Below, one piece after another: positions 1 through 60,879 of a DNA stretch of 64,000 bases; position 1 is the first letter of the stretch, and every line of letters starts with the position of its first letter. The notes beneath the pieces were generated by a model that saw only the letters and a list, made by a program, of their open reading frames with translations, was not told where the DNA came from and searched no databases. The translations under genes and the position numbers were made by a program. This DNA is from Chionis minor. Its lineage: Eukaryota; Chordata; Aves; Charadriiformes; Chionididae. Where the stretch lies: contig VZSF01001069.1 in assembly GCA_013398295.1 (NCBI GenBank), forward strand, positions 272,780 through 336,779. Reading direction: 5' to 3'.

Positions 1-984
1 CAGTTTCCTCCAATACTTTAAATAGCTAGTACCTGAATATTTGGGGATAACATAAAGCTTTTACCATCTTGCTCCTACCTCTGTACTTGTAGACAGCGGT
101 GGATGTTTGTCTGGTTTGTCAGTTGGGAAGCAGAAAACCCCTTGTTGAAATGTTATGGATCACTCTGAAACTAGATAGAACACGTCAGTCTGTTTTGCTT
201 TCTAATGTATCTCCTCTCTCTGCCTGCACCGTTTATCCTGCTCTCCAAGGTTAACACAGCTCGAAATAGTCACTGAGACGAGTGAGCATCACCCAGTGCT
301 TTATGAAATGGTGGTTACTTGGTGGCAAAAAGGCTGTTTGAACTCAACAGGCAGCTTCTGCATGGAGATTCTTGCATGCTTCGGGACAAAACCAGAGTAT
401 TTTTCCCCCAAAGGGAGAGGGGGGAAAAAAAATTAATATCGAACTTTTCTCCAACTTGCAGACAAAATTACAAAAAATTTAACGCAAAAGAATACTGTTA
501 CGCAGATACGCTTTGTTTATTCAAAGCACTAAGTCGTTTAGCCCGTGAAGCCGAGGGAACACTGCAGGGAGAAACGTATTTGACGCCATAGTGTCAAGCA
601 ATACCTGAAATGTTGGAAAGACAATACTGCCACCTGGCGTTACTATAGCAGCTTGAATTCCCAGAAAACAACGGAACAAGTACATCCTGTTTCTTTCATA
701 CACGCATAAAAAAAAATTAAAAAAAATTAAAAAAAAAAGTTTTATTAGCACGATTTATTTTGTAATTACCGTGGACGGGAACTGAGGACCCCTGAAGACC
801 ATGAAGACGGGGCATCTAGACCCAGAACCTCACACTAGAATTTGACCGCAGCCCATCAGTTTTCCCCAAATCCCTACGCTGCCGGGAGCAGAGTTGTGAG
901 GCCCTTCTTCCCTCACGGCCAGGTGCTGCTGCCCTTAGATTCCTGTTAACAGCGTGCCTTCCAAGACTTCACCGAAGCGTGATA
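1..984. other. Intergenic, nothing recognised
   Basis: Unique-looking sequence downstream of SLC12A2. Open stretches on both strands near 319-751 are under 100 codons, match no family I know and include A-rich low-complexity sequence at 709-739. Confidence 0.6.
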
Positions 985-1330
985 AAAATACCTTTCAAGC
1001 ACACAAGACCGCGCGTACGCAACCATCGGAGCGTTTCACAAAGGGGCAGGCTCACGGAAGGGCAGCGGCACCGCAGGCTGCGGAGCGGCCCGCAATGACG
1101 GAACCCTCTCTCCGCCTCAGCCCCCGCAGCCCCCGCACCCCCCGCGGCCGGCGCGCAGCCCACGGTTTAACGGCCGCCGCAAGCAGCAGGGCCAGCGCCC
1201 CGCCTCCCTCCCGTCGCAGCCAATAAGAGGACGACGGGAGGTGCCTGCAGCCAATAGGAGCGCGGGGCTGCAGAGGGGTTAACGGCACGGCGCCGGGGGG
1301 CGACGGGTATGAGGGGTGTGAAGTGGGGCT
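985..1330. promoter_or_regulatory. CpG island with twin CCAAT boxes, candidate promoter
   Basis: A sharp GC- and CpG-rich block in otherwise AT-rich DNA. Two near-identical CCAAT boxes, GCAGCCAATAAGAGG at about 1217 and GCAGCCAATAGGAGC at about 1248, lie roughly 32 bp apart on the plus strand, just before GGTTAACGG. This looks like a housekeeping-type promoter. It is 5 kb downstream of the SLC12A2 stop, so it is not that gene's promoter. The direction and identity of any transcript are unknown; short open stretches inside it are the usual by-product of high GC. Confidence 0.55.
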
Positions 1331-3345
1331 GCGTGGCGAGAGGGTGGGTAAAAAGTTAAATTTAGCATTGGCTTTTTAAATCCTGAGCGATTCCAACATC
1401 GTGACATGCGGGTAACCATGGCTGCGCAGGCGCTGTGATGGCAGCTTAGCAGCCCTGGGCCTGCACACGCAGCCCAGGCAGGGAAGGGAGACAGGCTGAC
1501 ACAGGGCAGGGTGGAGAGCAGTTTCCTGGAGCTGCTCAGCCGGCCTTTTCTGGAGAAGAGCACCTTCTGGAGAAGGCGGAGACCAGTAAAGATGCTGTTC
1601 TCTGGTTCCTTTCTCAGCTTTCACTTCTGTGCCTGCCGACACCAGGGAGAACAGGGACGTAAGTAGTGGGCACGGGCTTGACTTAGGCCTGTTTGTGCAC
1701 CTTGTCAGCAAGTTTGATGGATACAGCCCAAAGGATAGGTACAGTTTCTTTGTTAGATGGACCACGGGGCATAAAAGACACATTGTGTTTCAAGAGGAAG
1801 GTCTTCCCACCTTCTGGTTGCAGAAGGTGCATGCTACTACTTCAACATTTACTCTTCCAGTTCAAAAGTTAACAAGGTGGTGATTTCCACCGGCTTGTTT
1901 CCCTCTATCATAGATGCAGGCATCAGCCTCCACTGACTTAATCCACAGTCTTAGACCTGAAAACCTGTTTTGCACCATCCTGTTGAGAGGCAGAATAGCA
2001 AGATTCGATGATGCACTACCGAGTGGCGGGAAGTCTTCACCAAAGAGAAGTGAGGTGCTTGTACTGAATCAGAATACCAGTGCCGTTGTAGTCTGACAGA
2101 CCTGAAGCCTAGCTCCTGCTCCAGCAGAACATAAACCAGGTCTTTAGGCAAGATTTACAGGATCCCACAGAGGTTATACGGGAAATGTAACTAGACTAAT
2201 GGAAGAACATTCACCAAGGTGAAGGGAGTCCTGCTTTCCTATTTGAAAACAAAACCAAACCAGGATACCATGCAGTGTCAACCTTCACTGTGGGATTGTG
2301 TAGCCAAGTGGCAAGATCAACCTTGAATAATTTTCATTTTTTAGCTTTGAAAGCATAGGTGAAGTCACCTGTGAATTCAGCTAACGGTATTGTGTCATTA
2401 TTTAGATCAGCCACTTCTCCAGCAAACAGGAGGCTGTAGAAAAACTACTACATACTTTCTCCTCTACCTCTTTACGTACTGAACAGGTTTCAGCCAATGC
2501 CATGTAAGTTGGCAGTGTTCTTTGCTTTCCAAGCGTTTGCTTTCCACTGGCCTCCAAACCTCACTCTCAAGGCCTAGATTTAAATGCATGGAAAAACTCA
2601 ATCAACAAGTATTTAGTAAATTAAGGATATACAGTAGAAGTCTGAATTTATTAGAGGTTAATTTTCAAATAAAAATTCTCACCCAGCTACACTGGGAAAC
2701 ACCGAAATTGATGGTTAAAAAGTTCTTCAGTGGTTTGAAGTATCTATCATGTGATAGAAGAAAGCAACTTGCCCCTTCTCATTATGCTCTTAAACCTAGA
2801 TTTTTCAACTAGTTTCTAGCTGAATGTACACTAGTGGAGGTAAGACCAAACTTGTCTGGCTTACAAGCAGCTTCACAGCTGAGTCTTACAAGTTATTATC
2901 CCAACATGTTTCCTCATCTCCCAGCGGGCTACTATTTTGCGGAAGTGTTAAGACAGTAACTTTTCTGTATTCAGAGGCAAAACAAACTATGTATGTAGTA
3001 GGAACAAATTTTCAGATACTAGTCTTCCAGCTTGATTGTACCACGTATTGTGGATTGGTCTGCATTGGCTGACAAGTGATGACAAATTTTAGAGAACAAG
3101 ACAAGGTTTATTTGTCTTATGCAACCACTGCTGTTCCTCACCCTGTAGTGGCAAACATTTTCCTTATACCAGACACCTGAACAGCTTTAAGTGCTACTCA
3201 TGGTCCTATGCAAATTCCACAAGAAAGGTAAATATCAGGTATGTGCAATAAGCATATTCACATATCAGGAATTACTCTTTCAGCATTAATCTGTTAAACC
3301 ATGAACATTATTCCCTATCCCCCAGCAATAAAAAAGGCTTTAGTA
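1331..3345. other. Intergenic between CpG island and SLC12A2 3' end
   Basis: No coding exon recognised. A consensus 5' splice site GAC/GTAAGT on the plus strand lies at 1659, which would suit a first exon starting in the CpG island. Open stretches at 1376-1783 (minus) and 1629-1883 (plus) match nothing I know. Confidence 0.45.
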
Positions 3346-3381
3346 GACAACACAGTTGTATTGAATTCACTTCCTTTTATT
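3346..3381 (-). promoter_or_regulatory. Distal poly(A) signal and GU-rich element of SLC12A2
   Basis: AATAAA on the minus strand at 3381-3376, followed after about 20 nt by TGTGTTGTC at 3354-3346, a normal downstream element. Cleavage would fall near 3360. Confidence 0.75.
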
Positions 3382-4888
3382 GCAGTGACATCCCCCTGGT
3401 ACAAAGTATTAACTGCAATAATTATGTTAAAACATTAGAAAAGCATTTGTGTGTGACAGTTACAGTACAGTATCAAATCTTACATCTTCAAACCAAGTGG
3501 GCCATTACCCACTAGCGCTCAAATCTTTAAATTATTTTCAGTTAAATATGTAATGTCAGAAAAAGCATATAAAAAGAATGTATGTAAAAGGAAACCTAAA
3601 TACAAATATAAGTGAACAAATAAATAATTGATTTCTCCAGCTATTAATGTCTTTCTAAACCCATACAAAGAAACCTAATCTATAGAAGGTATGAATTGCC
3701 ATGTGTAAGTGATTTCATTTTTCAAGTAATTAACAGTGATTCGAACATAACTAAATTTGGCGTCAAAAGCGTAAGTTGGAGTGACTGCCACTAACTGACA
3801 TTGGTTGCAAACAATTACCATTAACTGCTGAAATTTTAGTGTAGCAAAGAATCTTGAAACTTGACCTCATACCCAGCGTTAGTGGACTGCCAAGAGTGCA
3901 TGTGAAAAGCATCCTACGTTATTTCACAGACATTACCTTAACTATCCCCATATGCATATTTAGATATATTTTATATAATTTTATACATATATATGCATGT
4001 ATACACACACTTCATTTGGTTTCTGTGTTACAGATCACAAGCAATGGTTTCCTGAATGGGCAAAAAACCTTTTAAATAAGTGTACCTGTGTACTTTTTTT
4101 TTTATTTTAAGATAGCAGCACTAAGTCCATGCCTTACTGTCCATCTGTTTAAAATAATGTTAACCCACAAACCAAAAAGAAACATGGCAATGATTCCACA
4201 TTCACAATGTGACAACCTTATCCCCTAAAAAACACTGTAAAACCTGTAATCAATATGTTGGTAAGTTTGACCCCCACCCTCTCACTGGGAAGGAAAAAGC
4301 ACTTTTACTGCAAACTGTCTTGTCTTATAATGTTTATCATAACAAGCTGGGTTCATGCTGGCATCAGTTATCTCACACTTAGCAGCAAAACATGCATGTT
4401 TGTGGGTTTTTTTAGTGAAATGATTCAATAGTCTCAAATCCAATTGACAGAAACAGCAAGATTTTTTGCAGTTACCAAGAACTTGAAAACAGTGTCTACT
4501 GCACTGTGCAGAATATTCTTATCTTTAATCACAACTTGAAGCTCTACCTTGCCACACACTGATTATGCTTTGTCCTTCAGAAGGAACAGTTACATGTCAA
4601 TTTGATCTTGTATTTAACATAAAAATACATCTGTGCATCCTTAAATGAAAGTCACTCAACCACTGGTAAACTGATCCAGTAGCATGTCCAATGCTAGTAT
4701 CAAAAGCTTGTGAAATGTTTTTAGGCAATCCTTTCTATCCAAAATATAATAGGAATTTAAAAAACAGTTCACATTACTAACCTTTATACAAAGGCTCAAG
4801 TGAAATTTCTTGTGTAGGTGTTCATAGTAGACTAAATTATGAAGTTTTCAAAATACACAATGAAAGGGCACACAAGATTGGCAGTTTC

Positions 4889-4894
4889 TTTATT
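4889..4894 (-). promoter_or_regulatory. Candidate proximal poly(A) signal
   Basis: AATAAA on the minus strand inside the 3' UTR. It could produce a transcript with a UTR of about 1.3 kb. Use cannot be judged from sequence. Confidence 0.35.
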
Positions 4895-5863
4895 GAACAT
4901 AGAAAATGTATAAAGGAGGATGTATGGAATAGATCTAAATTGCTAGACAATCAAACCTGAGTATTATTGAACTACTTGAACTACTACTACTACATTGAAA
5001 GACTAATGTATTTTCTGACAATTGAATGAATTGACCTAAAAACATCTCCCCTAGTAACTAGTGGTCCTTTTAACCATGTGTTGAAAAATGCGAGAGAACT
5101 GTAGCTTTTACATTTCCTATCAGATAGCAAGATTCCACATAGTGTTTACTGTTTTCTGTTAGATAGCATCACATTGCTTATATTATCCCCATTCAAGCCT
5201 TAAGTTGAGTTTTGTTTCAAAATAAGTTGAAAGTGACACCAAAACATAATAGGCCAAGAACTAGGACAGGTCTCTCTCTTTTCTTCTAATTTGTAGCATG
5301 ATAAAAAGCCTCAGCCAGTAAGATGAATTTGGTTTCCTATTAGAGCTATAGAGCAAAGACTGATCAGTATCCTTCGCCAAGGTAACTGATGTTAGCTGTA
5401 GCTCTCAAGACTAGTAACAAAGTAGTACACATTGTCAAATTTGAGAAAAGAATCCTCTCTGCTAGTAGAATTAGTTTTAATTGTTACAAAATCTGGTAGC
5501 ACAAAGTCTTGACAATAACATCAGGAATTTTAGTTCAACTGACCCGCCCCAATTCTCACCTTTACATCTAACAGATATAATAATAAAAAACCAAAAGCTT
5601 TCTCACAATAGAAAACATACAGTACTAAGAACTAATAGCTCAATGGAAGACTGAAAAGCAGCATTCATTTTTATTGTAATGTGGAAGAGACTAGAAACTA
5701 AAGGAAGTCTGATCTAAACTATTAGTTGAAGGCAGATTTTGACATTCTATATAAATTTACAAAATTGGATGTATGGATGAGATTTGGTTAATTTCAGAAG
5801 GCACCTCAAGGCTAAAAGGCTTTTATAAATCTATAATCCTTTCATTGATCAAAAATAAAACAT

Positions 5864-5869
5864 TTTATT
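5864..5869 (-). promoter_or_regulatory. Candidate proximal poly(A) signal
   Basis: AATAAA on the minus strand about 285 nt after the stop codon; another lies at 5675-5670. Either could yield a short 3' UTR isoform. Not supported beyond the hexamer. Confidence 0.3.
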
Positions 5870-6152
5870 GCTGCTATTCAAATAGCAAACAAAAAGCTTG
5901 TCTTGTTCTTCAGTCTAATAAGGAGTCCTCCCCCATTAAGCAAGATTAAATTACAGAAAATATAGAATAAAACTGAAGATGTCACAACTTTAGAAATAAA
6001 GTGACTTTCCTTGTGTGCTTTCAAGTCAGTGAAATAGTGAAAGAAGAGTCACTTTTTGCCTTTGTAATGTTAATAAACTATAGACCATGTCAGTCACTCT
6101 CCCCTGGGCACTGAAGTACCATTTCATCATAGCTGTCCCACGTGCAGTACTC

Positions 6153-54184
<48,032 letters not shown>

Positions 54185-55744
54185 CTTGGAAATAAAAAAA
54201 AAAAGTTGATCTTTAACGTGATTAACAGTAGAGAGGGGATTTGATACGTTGTAAAAATCAAAAATCGTCTACTTGTGCAAACAGAAAAATTAAAGAATGA
54301 CAGAGCAAAAGTTTTAAGCTTTTCCTTTACGTTCCTTTCATGGGACACATCTCACTGATTTCAAGGCATATAATACCAACTCACACAGACAACTTTGGTA
54401 TTCTGCTCCAGTTGGAGCAAATTGTTATCAGTCAGAGCAATACAGTATTTTTAAGAATCATTTCTACAGCCCTAAGAAACAGACGTGGCCTTTTAGAAAA
54501 AAAGCTACAAGATTTCACATGCAGCAACTTCTACAGCACAGAAAGTTTTATTTCTTAATCTGAAAGTGTATACTGTTCTACCAGAAGGTACTGGTCTCAG
54601 CTATAGCATTTCCTGTAGTTCAGACTTAGCTGCCATTTGATCAGTTTTTTCAGGAAATAAATTATTCACTTCCATGCAAACTACTCCACTATTCATTGTA
54701 AGATGATGCTGGTAGACAGGAGGGTGGGAGAGTGGCATTTCAGGGAGAAGGAGAGACGTCTCTTCCCAAACACTCTTCCCCTGTTCAATAGGGAAGGATG
54801 ACAAACGCAGAAAGCATCAGTCCCATGGACAAAGAGTAACCTGTGGCTTTCATTTGCAATTCAACTCTCAGCTTTACAAGGCAGAAATCTTAACTGTTTG
54901 ATATATATTAAAAGTATATGTGTGTATACACACACTTGTTGCATGCTTGCTTTTCAAGAGGCAGTTTCATTTTGCCAACCCAGGCAAACACCTAAATATT
55001 TAAACTCAAATTTTTTCTACACTTGCTTTAAGAAATCTGCAGGAAGCAGTCTCAGCAAAGTATGTTAGTTATCCAAGGCAACAAGTATAAAGAATTAATA
55101 TACTAGAAAGACCCTGAATACCATTCGGAGAATACTATTCAACAAACCAGCTCAAGCAGTATTTGTGAATCAGCCTGCATCCCAGAGGGCTTAGGAAACA
55201 TTTAAGCAATTAGAGGTTCAATCCCAATGAGGTAAAGGGCAAAACTCCCATTCACTAAATGAGACACAAAACAGACTGGACCCAAATTATGCTTTCAAGA
55301 CTTATGTTCCCTGCTGAAGAGGCACAGTAAGAAAGTTTAATGTGAGATACTCTATTAAATTCCTCCTCCTCCTGATAAAATAACACCCAATATATCATCT
55401 ACACAGAGTACAGAAGAAATATTTATAGAAATGTCACTTAGGAGGCATGTCATCCATAGCACCTTATAATCAGCAGTGAACATACAGACAGATTAAAAAA
55501 AAATCTGATTATGTCAACCTTATCCAAAGGTCATTAGCACAGATCCATGTCAGTGCTTCCTTCACTGACTCAGCATTATGAAATTCTCATAAAAACAGGT
55601 CTACCTGAAACACATCTGGAGATCCCATATGGCATAAACTTTTCACCAGTGGGGAGAATCATCATCAGTTTGCAAGTCGTTACCTTTAATAGAGAGCCTT
55701 CTTAAATAGGTTTTCTTGTCTCCAGAAGGAATTAAAAAAAGAGG

Positions 55745-55815
55745 TAGATATGTATATGTTATATACATATGGATTTTCTTATATGAACGCGTGTGTCCAT
55801 ATATATGTATATAAT
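55745..55815. repeat. TA/TG low-complexity tract
   Basis: GATATGTATATGTTATATAC and ATATATATGTATATAATG segments in intron 1, microsatellite-like. A similar one lies at 54900-54935. Confidence 0.7.
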
Positions 55816-57058
55816 GCGTTACATACATTACACAGAGCACAAAAACAAACATAACAGGGAACGACTCAGTTTGCTGAACCACAACTCTTCCGGACAGAAG
55901 AGAACTAACAGCTATAACTTCTTGGGAATTTGCACAGCCTTTGCACAGATGAATCTATTGATTTGCTGATTACATGTATTCAGGCACTGAAACATATACC
56001 AAATCAAGCAAGAAGTGGTGTATGATCCGCTTAGGGTGGTAAGAAGAACAGTGAGAACCAAAAAAGAAAATTACGATGCTGCTATGTTTAAGATTTTACA
56101 TAGAATTAACTCCAGCATCTCCATGTCAAGAATTAGAATAATTTCATTTCCAGTTTTCATTTAATACATACAGCTAGAAGCCACTCATTTGCTGAGCCTA
56201 CGCTGACTTGCCTAAACCAGAACTAGGGAAATGGAAAGCCCTCCAATGAGGCTCCTCGCCCAACTCAGACATACCTGAAGCTTATGAGAGAAGAGAATGA
56301 GCCTACATACTGCCCTGCTCTGATACCTTTAAGCACTCATCCTTCAGATGACTTTCCTAGAAATGCAGGAATAAACCTCAAAACTCTTTCTAGGTATTAA
56401 TGTCTCCCTCATCAGATTCTGCTGTTTCCACCAGCCCTTACTCGAAGTTTCTCCCCACTTCTCACCCACCCACCTTCAGAAGTAGGGAGGAAAAAAGAAA
56501 AAAATATACTTTGATTATTCATCTGATGACAGATTAATAAATATGTTCACAACCATGACAACAAAACCTCCAATCAAGCACGCAACAGTGTAATTATAGA
56601 TTATTATTCCTTCATATAAAATCAATTCTTATTTCTCATAGAAAAGCTTGACATTAGACTTGCAACAAACTCAATTTTAAAATTTTGCACAAAAGGGAGT
56701 CACAATTGTATTATCCAATCAGTTTTTATGCTTTAGTCAAGAAAACTGCCAACATCTGATAACACCTTCTGGTATTACATAAAGGCATGTCATATCTCCA
56801 ATAAGAAACAATAAAATTGCTCTTTGAAAAGACTGGTCAGGGAGGATCAAAGAAAAGCTAGAAGAAATCTGTATCTTCATGTCCTAAAATACTGAAACAT
56901 TATACGCGACTATCAATGCTGTAATACTGAGTCATAACACTTTGGGTTTTTTAACAAACTAAAAGGTTTCATTTACTGCACATTTAGGTTTTAAGAGAAG
57001 GTGGAGAATATCCTAGTATCTAGTGTAAGACACAATCATATACTTCAGCATATGACCG

Positions 57059-57150
57059 TGGCTGCCCAGGTAGTGGTAGAACCTGCGCACATTGACAAGA
57101 TGACCTCCACAGGTCACTTCTAACCTCAACCATCATGTGATGGCTACACA
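57059..57150 (+). mobile_element. Degraded CR1 3' end
   Basis: GATGACCTCCACAGGTCACT followed by TCTAACCTCAACCATCATGTG resembles the terminal part of CR1 3' UTRs. Short and old; in intron 1. Confidence 0.55.
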
Positions 57151-57708
57151 TTTCATTATAGTGCTCAAACAAGCCCATAGCTCAGCCTGTTCTGTTCTGG
57201 GAAGGAGATAATGGCTGGCAACTGGTATTTTCAGTTATCAGTTACCAGATCAGGTCTAAGACATGGACAAAAGAAAGTTTTGTTCTGTATGTCTTGTCTT
57301 TCCACACTATGCAATATTTATTGGGAAAATATTTTGAAGCACATGCAAAATGTAATAACTGAAAGGTTATTGCTGGTTATCAGTGCTAGTGGGTGCCCAA
57401 TAAAGCACCAGTGAGAAGAGATATTACAGAGTGTGGGCACAAAAGAATTCCACGACACAAGGCTCCAAGTTCAGTCCTTCAATGCAAGATTAAGAAAGCA
57501 CCACTGCGGTCTCAGCTGTAAATAAAGCAAGCATAGTATCTTTCATGCTTGTGCTCGTAAGGAAACAATGCTTCTACTCAAGTCATATACTGAATGGATA
57601 AAAGAAACACACCAGGACAATTTTAGAACAGCAATACATGTACGATAAGATCTTCATAAACAATAAAAAACACTAACATACTGTGGATTTCGAGGGGGTG
57701 TAACAAAA

Positions 57709-57719
57709 GGGGGGGGGGG
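57709..57719. repeat. G11 homopolymer
   Basis: Eleven consecutive G in intron 1; a matching C11 run lies at 18072-18082 in intron 16. Confidence 0.9.
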
Positions 57720-60700
57720 AAGAGAAGATTTTAGCATTTCAGATCAGAAATTTTCTTATTAACACAACTTCTTTAATCAAAATACAGTCTTTTATCTAAT
57801 CAGTCCACAGAAAACTCAGAATTATGGTGTTCACTTGCACTGTTAAAGGAAAATAAGATACATTTACGTGTTGACAATTCTATCGTACACTGATAGGAAT
57901 TTAGCCACGAAACAGTTAAATTCTGTTCCTACACAGAAATTTCTATTGCTGCATCACAGTGCACTGAAAAGTACAGATAATATACTATTTCATCTCCAGT
58001 ACTAGATGGTAACAGTAAGTTATTTGTGCCAATTGTGAAGAACCTCCACATTTATTCAAAGTGGGTTAATAATGAGAACACTTGTTAGCCACAAGAGATC
58101 TGAAATTTTTCACATGCAGCTTGAGAAGCTTCTCATTAGTAAAAATTGTCATTTAGTTTTACTGAGAGTTCTTGATAGTGGTGTATGTCATGCAGCACAT
58201 TTATTTGTGGTAAACCTAAAGGCAACATACTGAGGCTGTGTTGAACTGTATGAGGTACTTGCTTCTTTTCAAGTATCATAACATGGAAGCCCCAAGTAAA
58301 GGGCAGGACAACCAGCAAGTTTGTATCTAAGACTACATGGTTCTTCTTCAGGCAAACCACTTTCTCTGCAGTCTGCCTGATTTGGCACGTCCCAAGAAGT
58401 AACTTCTTTAGCTAATCCTCCCTATTGCCATTACTCTTGTACAAAAGAGGAGGCCAAAGATGCACCTGCCATACAATATGGGCTTCTCCTCATACAAATT
58501 CCTTAGAAACGCTTCACAACAGCAACTTTTTCTTGTCTTAATAAGATACAGTACTGAAGCTAGTTTAAATAGCTAATGCCATCAAAACATTTAAGAAAAT
58601 CAAGAGCCTAGGCCTTTCAAGCTCCAATTTCTGCAAGAAAATATAAAAATGGCATTCCACTGCATTTAATCAAGACAATAGCTGCTCACATTTAAAACTG
58701 CTTTGTACTTACACATTCTGATACTGAGCATGGTGCTCTCATCATTTAACATGCTTATGAGCACAGGAAATAAGGAAAGCCATCTGAGAACCATCTTGGT
58801 ATCTAACACAGATACCAACAGAGCAACCCTGTACAGCAATGGGTCTCTGTTCTCACAAACTACAGTAGAAACCTCAACAACAGGATCATGCTTTTACCTG
58901 CTAGGAGCTTTGTGGTTAGAGGTGTTGCAGCAATCATCACAGACAGGGGAATCCTTCTTCGCAAAAGTGAGAGGCTTGCAAACACCTTCTGCACTCCTTC
59001 AATGCAGCTTCCAGCGTTATTGCTAAGCTCTTCACTACACCTTGCCGTAACAATTTCTTGTTTCCAACTCTGAAACATTAACTTTATAAGCACCGTCATT
59101 CTTAAGAAATTCCTTCTTGGGGAAGGAAGTGATCAAAAGTATTGATCCAGGTGTAGCAGGCCAGTCTGTCTGGCATGTGTCAGCAGTGGAAGAATTGTTA
59201 CTTGCAGTGATTATACTCCTAAAGAAACCAAATCTATAGCTGTACACACCTAAGACTATGGCTACTCAAGTACAAAACTTGACAGTACAGAAGGTTTGCA
59301 GAGTTAACACAGCTCAAAACATACATGGAGGAAGAGCTGATGAACATTTGGGTTTGCTTTTCTAATTCCAACATACTTTAGCTGGGGTGTGGATAAAACA
59401 GAAGTGGCAAATGAAAGAAAGTTATCAAACAGCAGCAGAATTACTAAAGGTTTTGCCCCAGAAGATGCTAAGATTTCCCGTGATTTTAAAAGACCAGAAA
59501 TATTTCACTGGATGAGCAACCTTTCCACCTTCCCTTCTGGAATGAACTTTCAGATTCTTTCTCTCATCTCACCTGTGACATTTCTAACTATCCGAATAAA
59601 AGGTTTAAAAAGTGCTAGGTGTATCTTATACATAGAATAACTGCATAGAATAATCCTGCTGTTTACCTCTGATGCAACAGTGACAACTTTTGCAAACAGT
59701 TTGTACTGGTACGAATATATAAGTGTGACACCTGTACTACCAAACAATAAGCCAGCTATTAAATGTTGACTGAAGGACATTAAAGTGTATCAAACACATC
59801 TGTTCTTTAAACACTGCTTTTGCAGCATGCTAATACCCTAAAATTCCCAGTTTATGCCCAAGGGTCTTTGATAAGCTGTTTTTACATTGTAATGCTTTTA
59901 TCTAACCAGTGGTGAAAGAAACCAAAAGCACCGAGTTTCCTTTCCCAAATCTAAATCTCTACAGAATGGTTTTAAACATATTGTCCAGGGACACAACAGA
60001 GTCCTGTGATTAGCACTTTACCAAGAAACATCTCAAATTCGATTGTCTGACTGAAAACACAAAGTATTTCAGTACTTAAATATGTGAGAGAAAATCAAGT
60101 TCTCAGCAGTCTTTGACTTGATCTGGTGATGCTGACTATTGTTTGCAACTATTTTTTCAACCAATTACAGAGTTAACTCAAAGGAGTTAACTTTGTTCTA
60201 TAAACTTAACAACAAACCACTGCGAGTTTGTAATACCAAGTTTGAAAAATACCTCTGCTAGGTATGAATGTTTCTAAATGTTTTTTTGTAAGGGAAATAA
60301 ACAGCTCTAAAAAAGGATTAAGTATTGTAGATAATTACTTTTAAAATATCTTACTCTACAGAACACACTCTTAAGGAACAGTCAGTACTGGCACGAATAG
60401 TCTATTTTGTAAACTAGTAACAAACACTAGCAATACTGTCGTTGACAAACAGCTATTTTCTTCTCTCTACTGATCTGTTTCAGAAGTGCTAATTCTGAAG
60501 TTTTGTTTGATATCCTCATTGCTTTCATTTATGCCAGAATGAATTCACCCAAGCCTCCCTCTAATTAAAATCCCAGAACTATACAGTAAATATCAATATA
60601 CAAACCTGACTGAAATCATCACTTATTAAGAAAGATAAATTGCTATTTAGACCTATCAAGCAATGCAGAAGAATCCTGTTGGACCTAGGAACTGGAAATT

Positions 60701-60879
60701 AACACAACTGAAACCCAATGTCTATGAAAGCAAATAAGGAAAAAAACCCATATGCTGTCTACATCTTTTCACTACCCTTGAGAGAACTCTCTTTCTGACC
60801 TACCCTAAATACTTTCAGAAAAACATCACTGTGTTACAGAGTAACACTTGAAAAGATTATAAAACCAGAAAAATTACTC

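Larger units (their letters stand above)
3360..6152 (-). other. SLC12A2: SLC12A2 3' UTR
   Basis: About 2.8 kb of AT-rich non-coding sequence between the stop codon and the most distal convincing poly(A) signal, similar to the long 3' UTR of mammalian NKCC1. No coding potential on either strand. The exact cleavage site is inferred from the signal and the GU-rich element below it. Confidence 0.8.

Noticed and set aside
1376..1783. 135-codon minus-strand open stretch beside the CpG island
   Set aside because: Low-complexity translation and overlapping open stretches on both strands; typical of GC-rich sequence.
55745..55815. Possible regular array such as a CRISPR or satellite
   Set aside because: Irregular TA/TG tract without a repeating unit and spacers; ordinary microsatellite-like DNA.
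58703..59640. Several open stretches on both strands in intron 1 as missing N-terminal exons
   Set aside because: None resembles the expected NKCC1 N-terminus and none has matching splice phases; exon 1 must be off the window.
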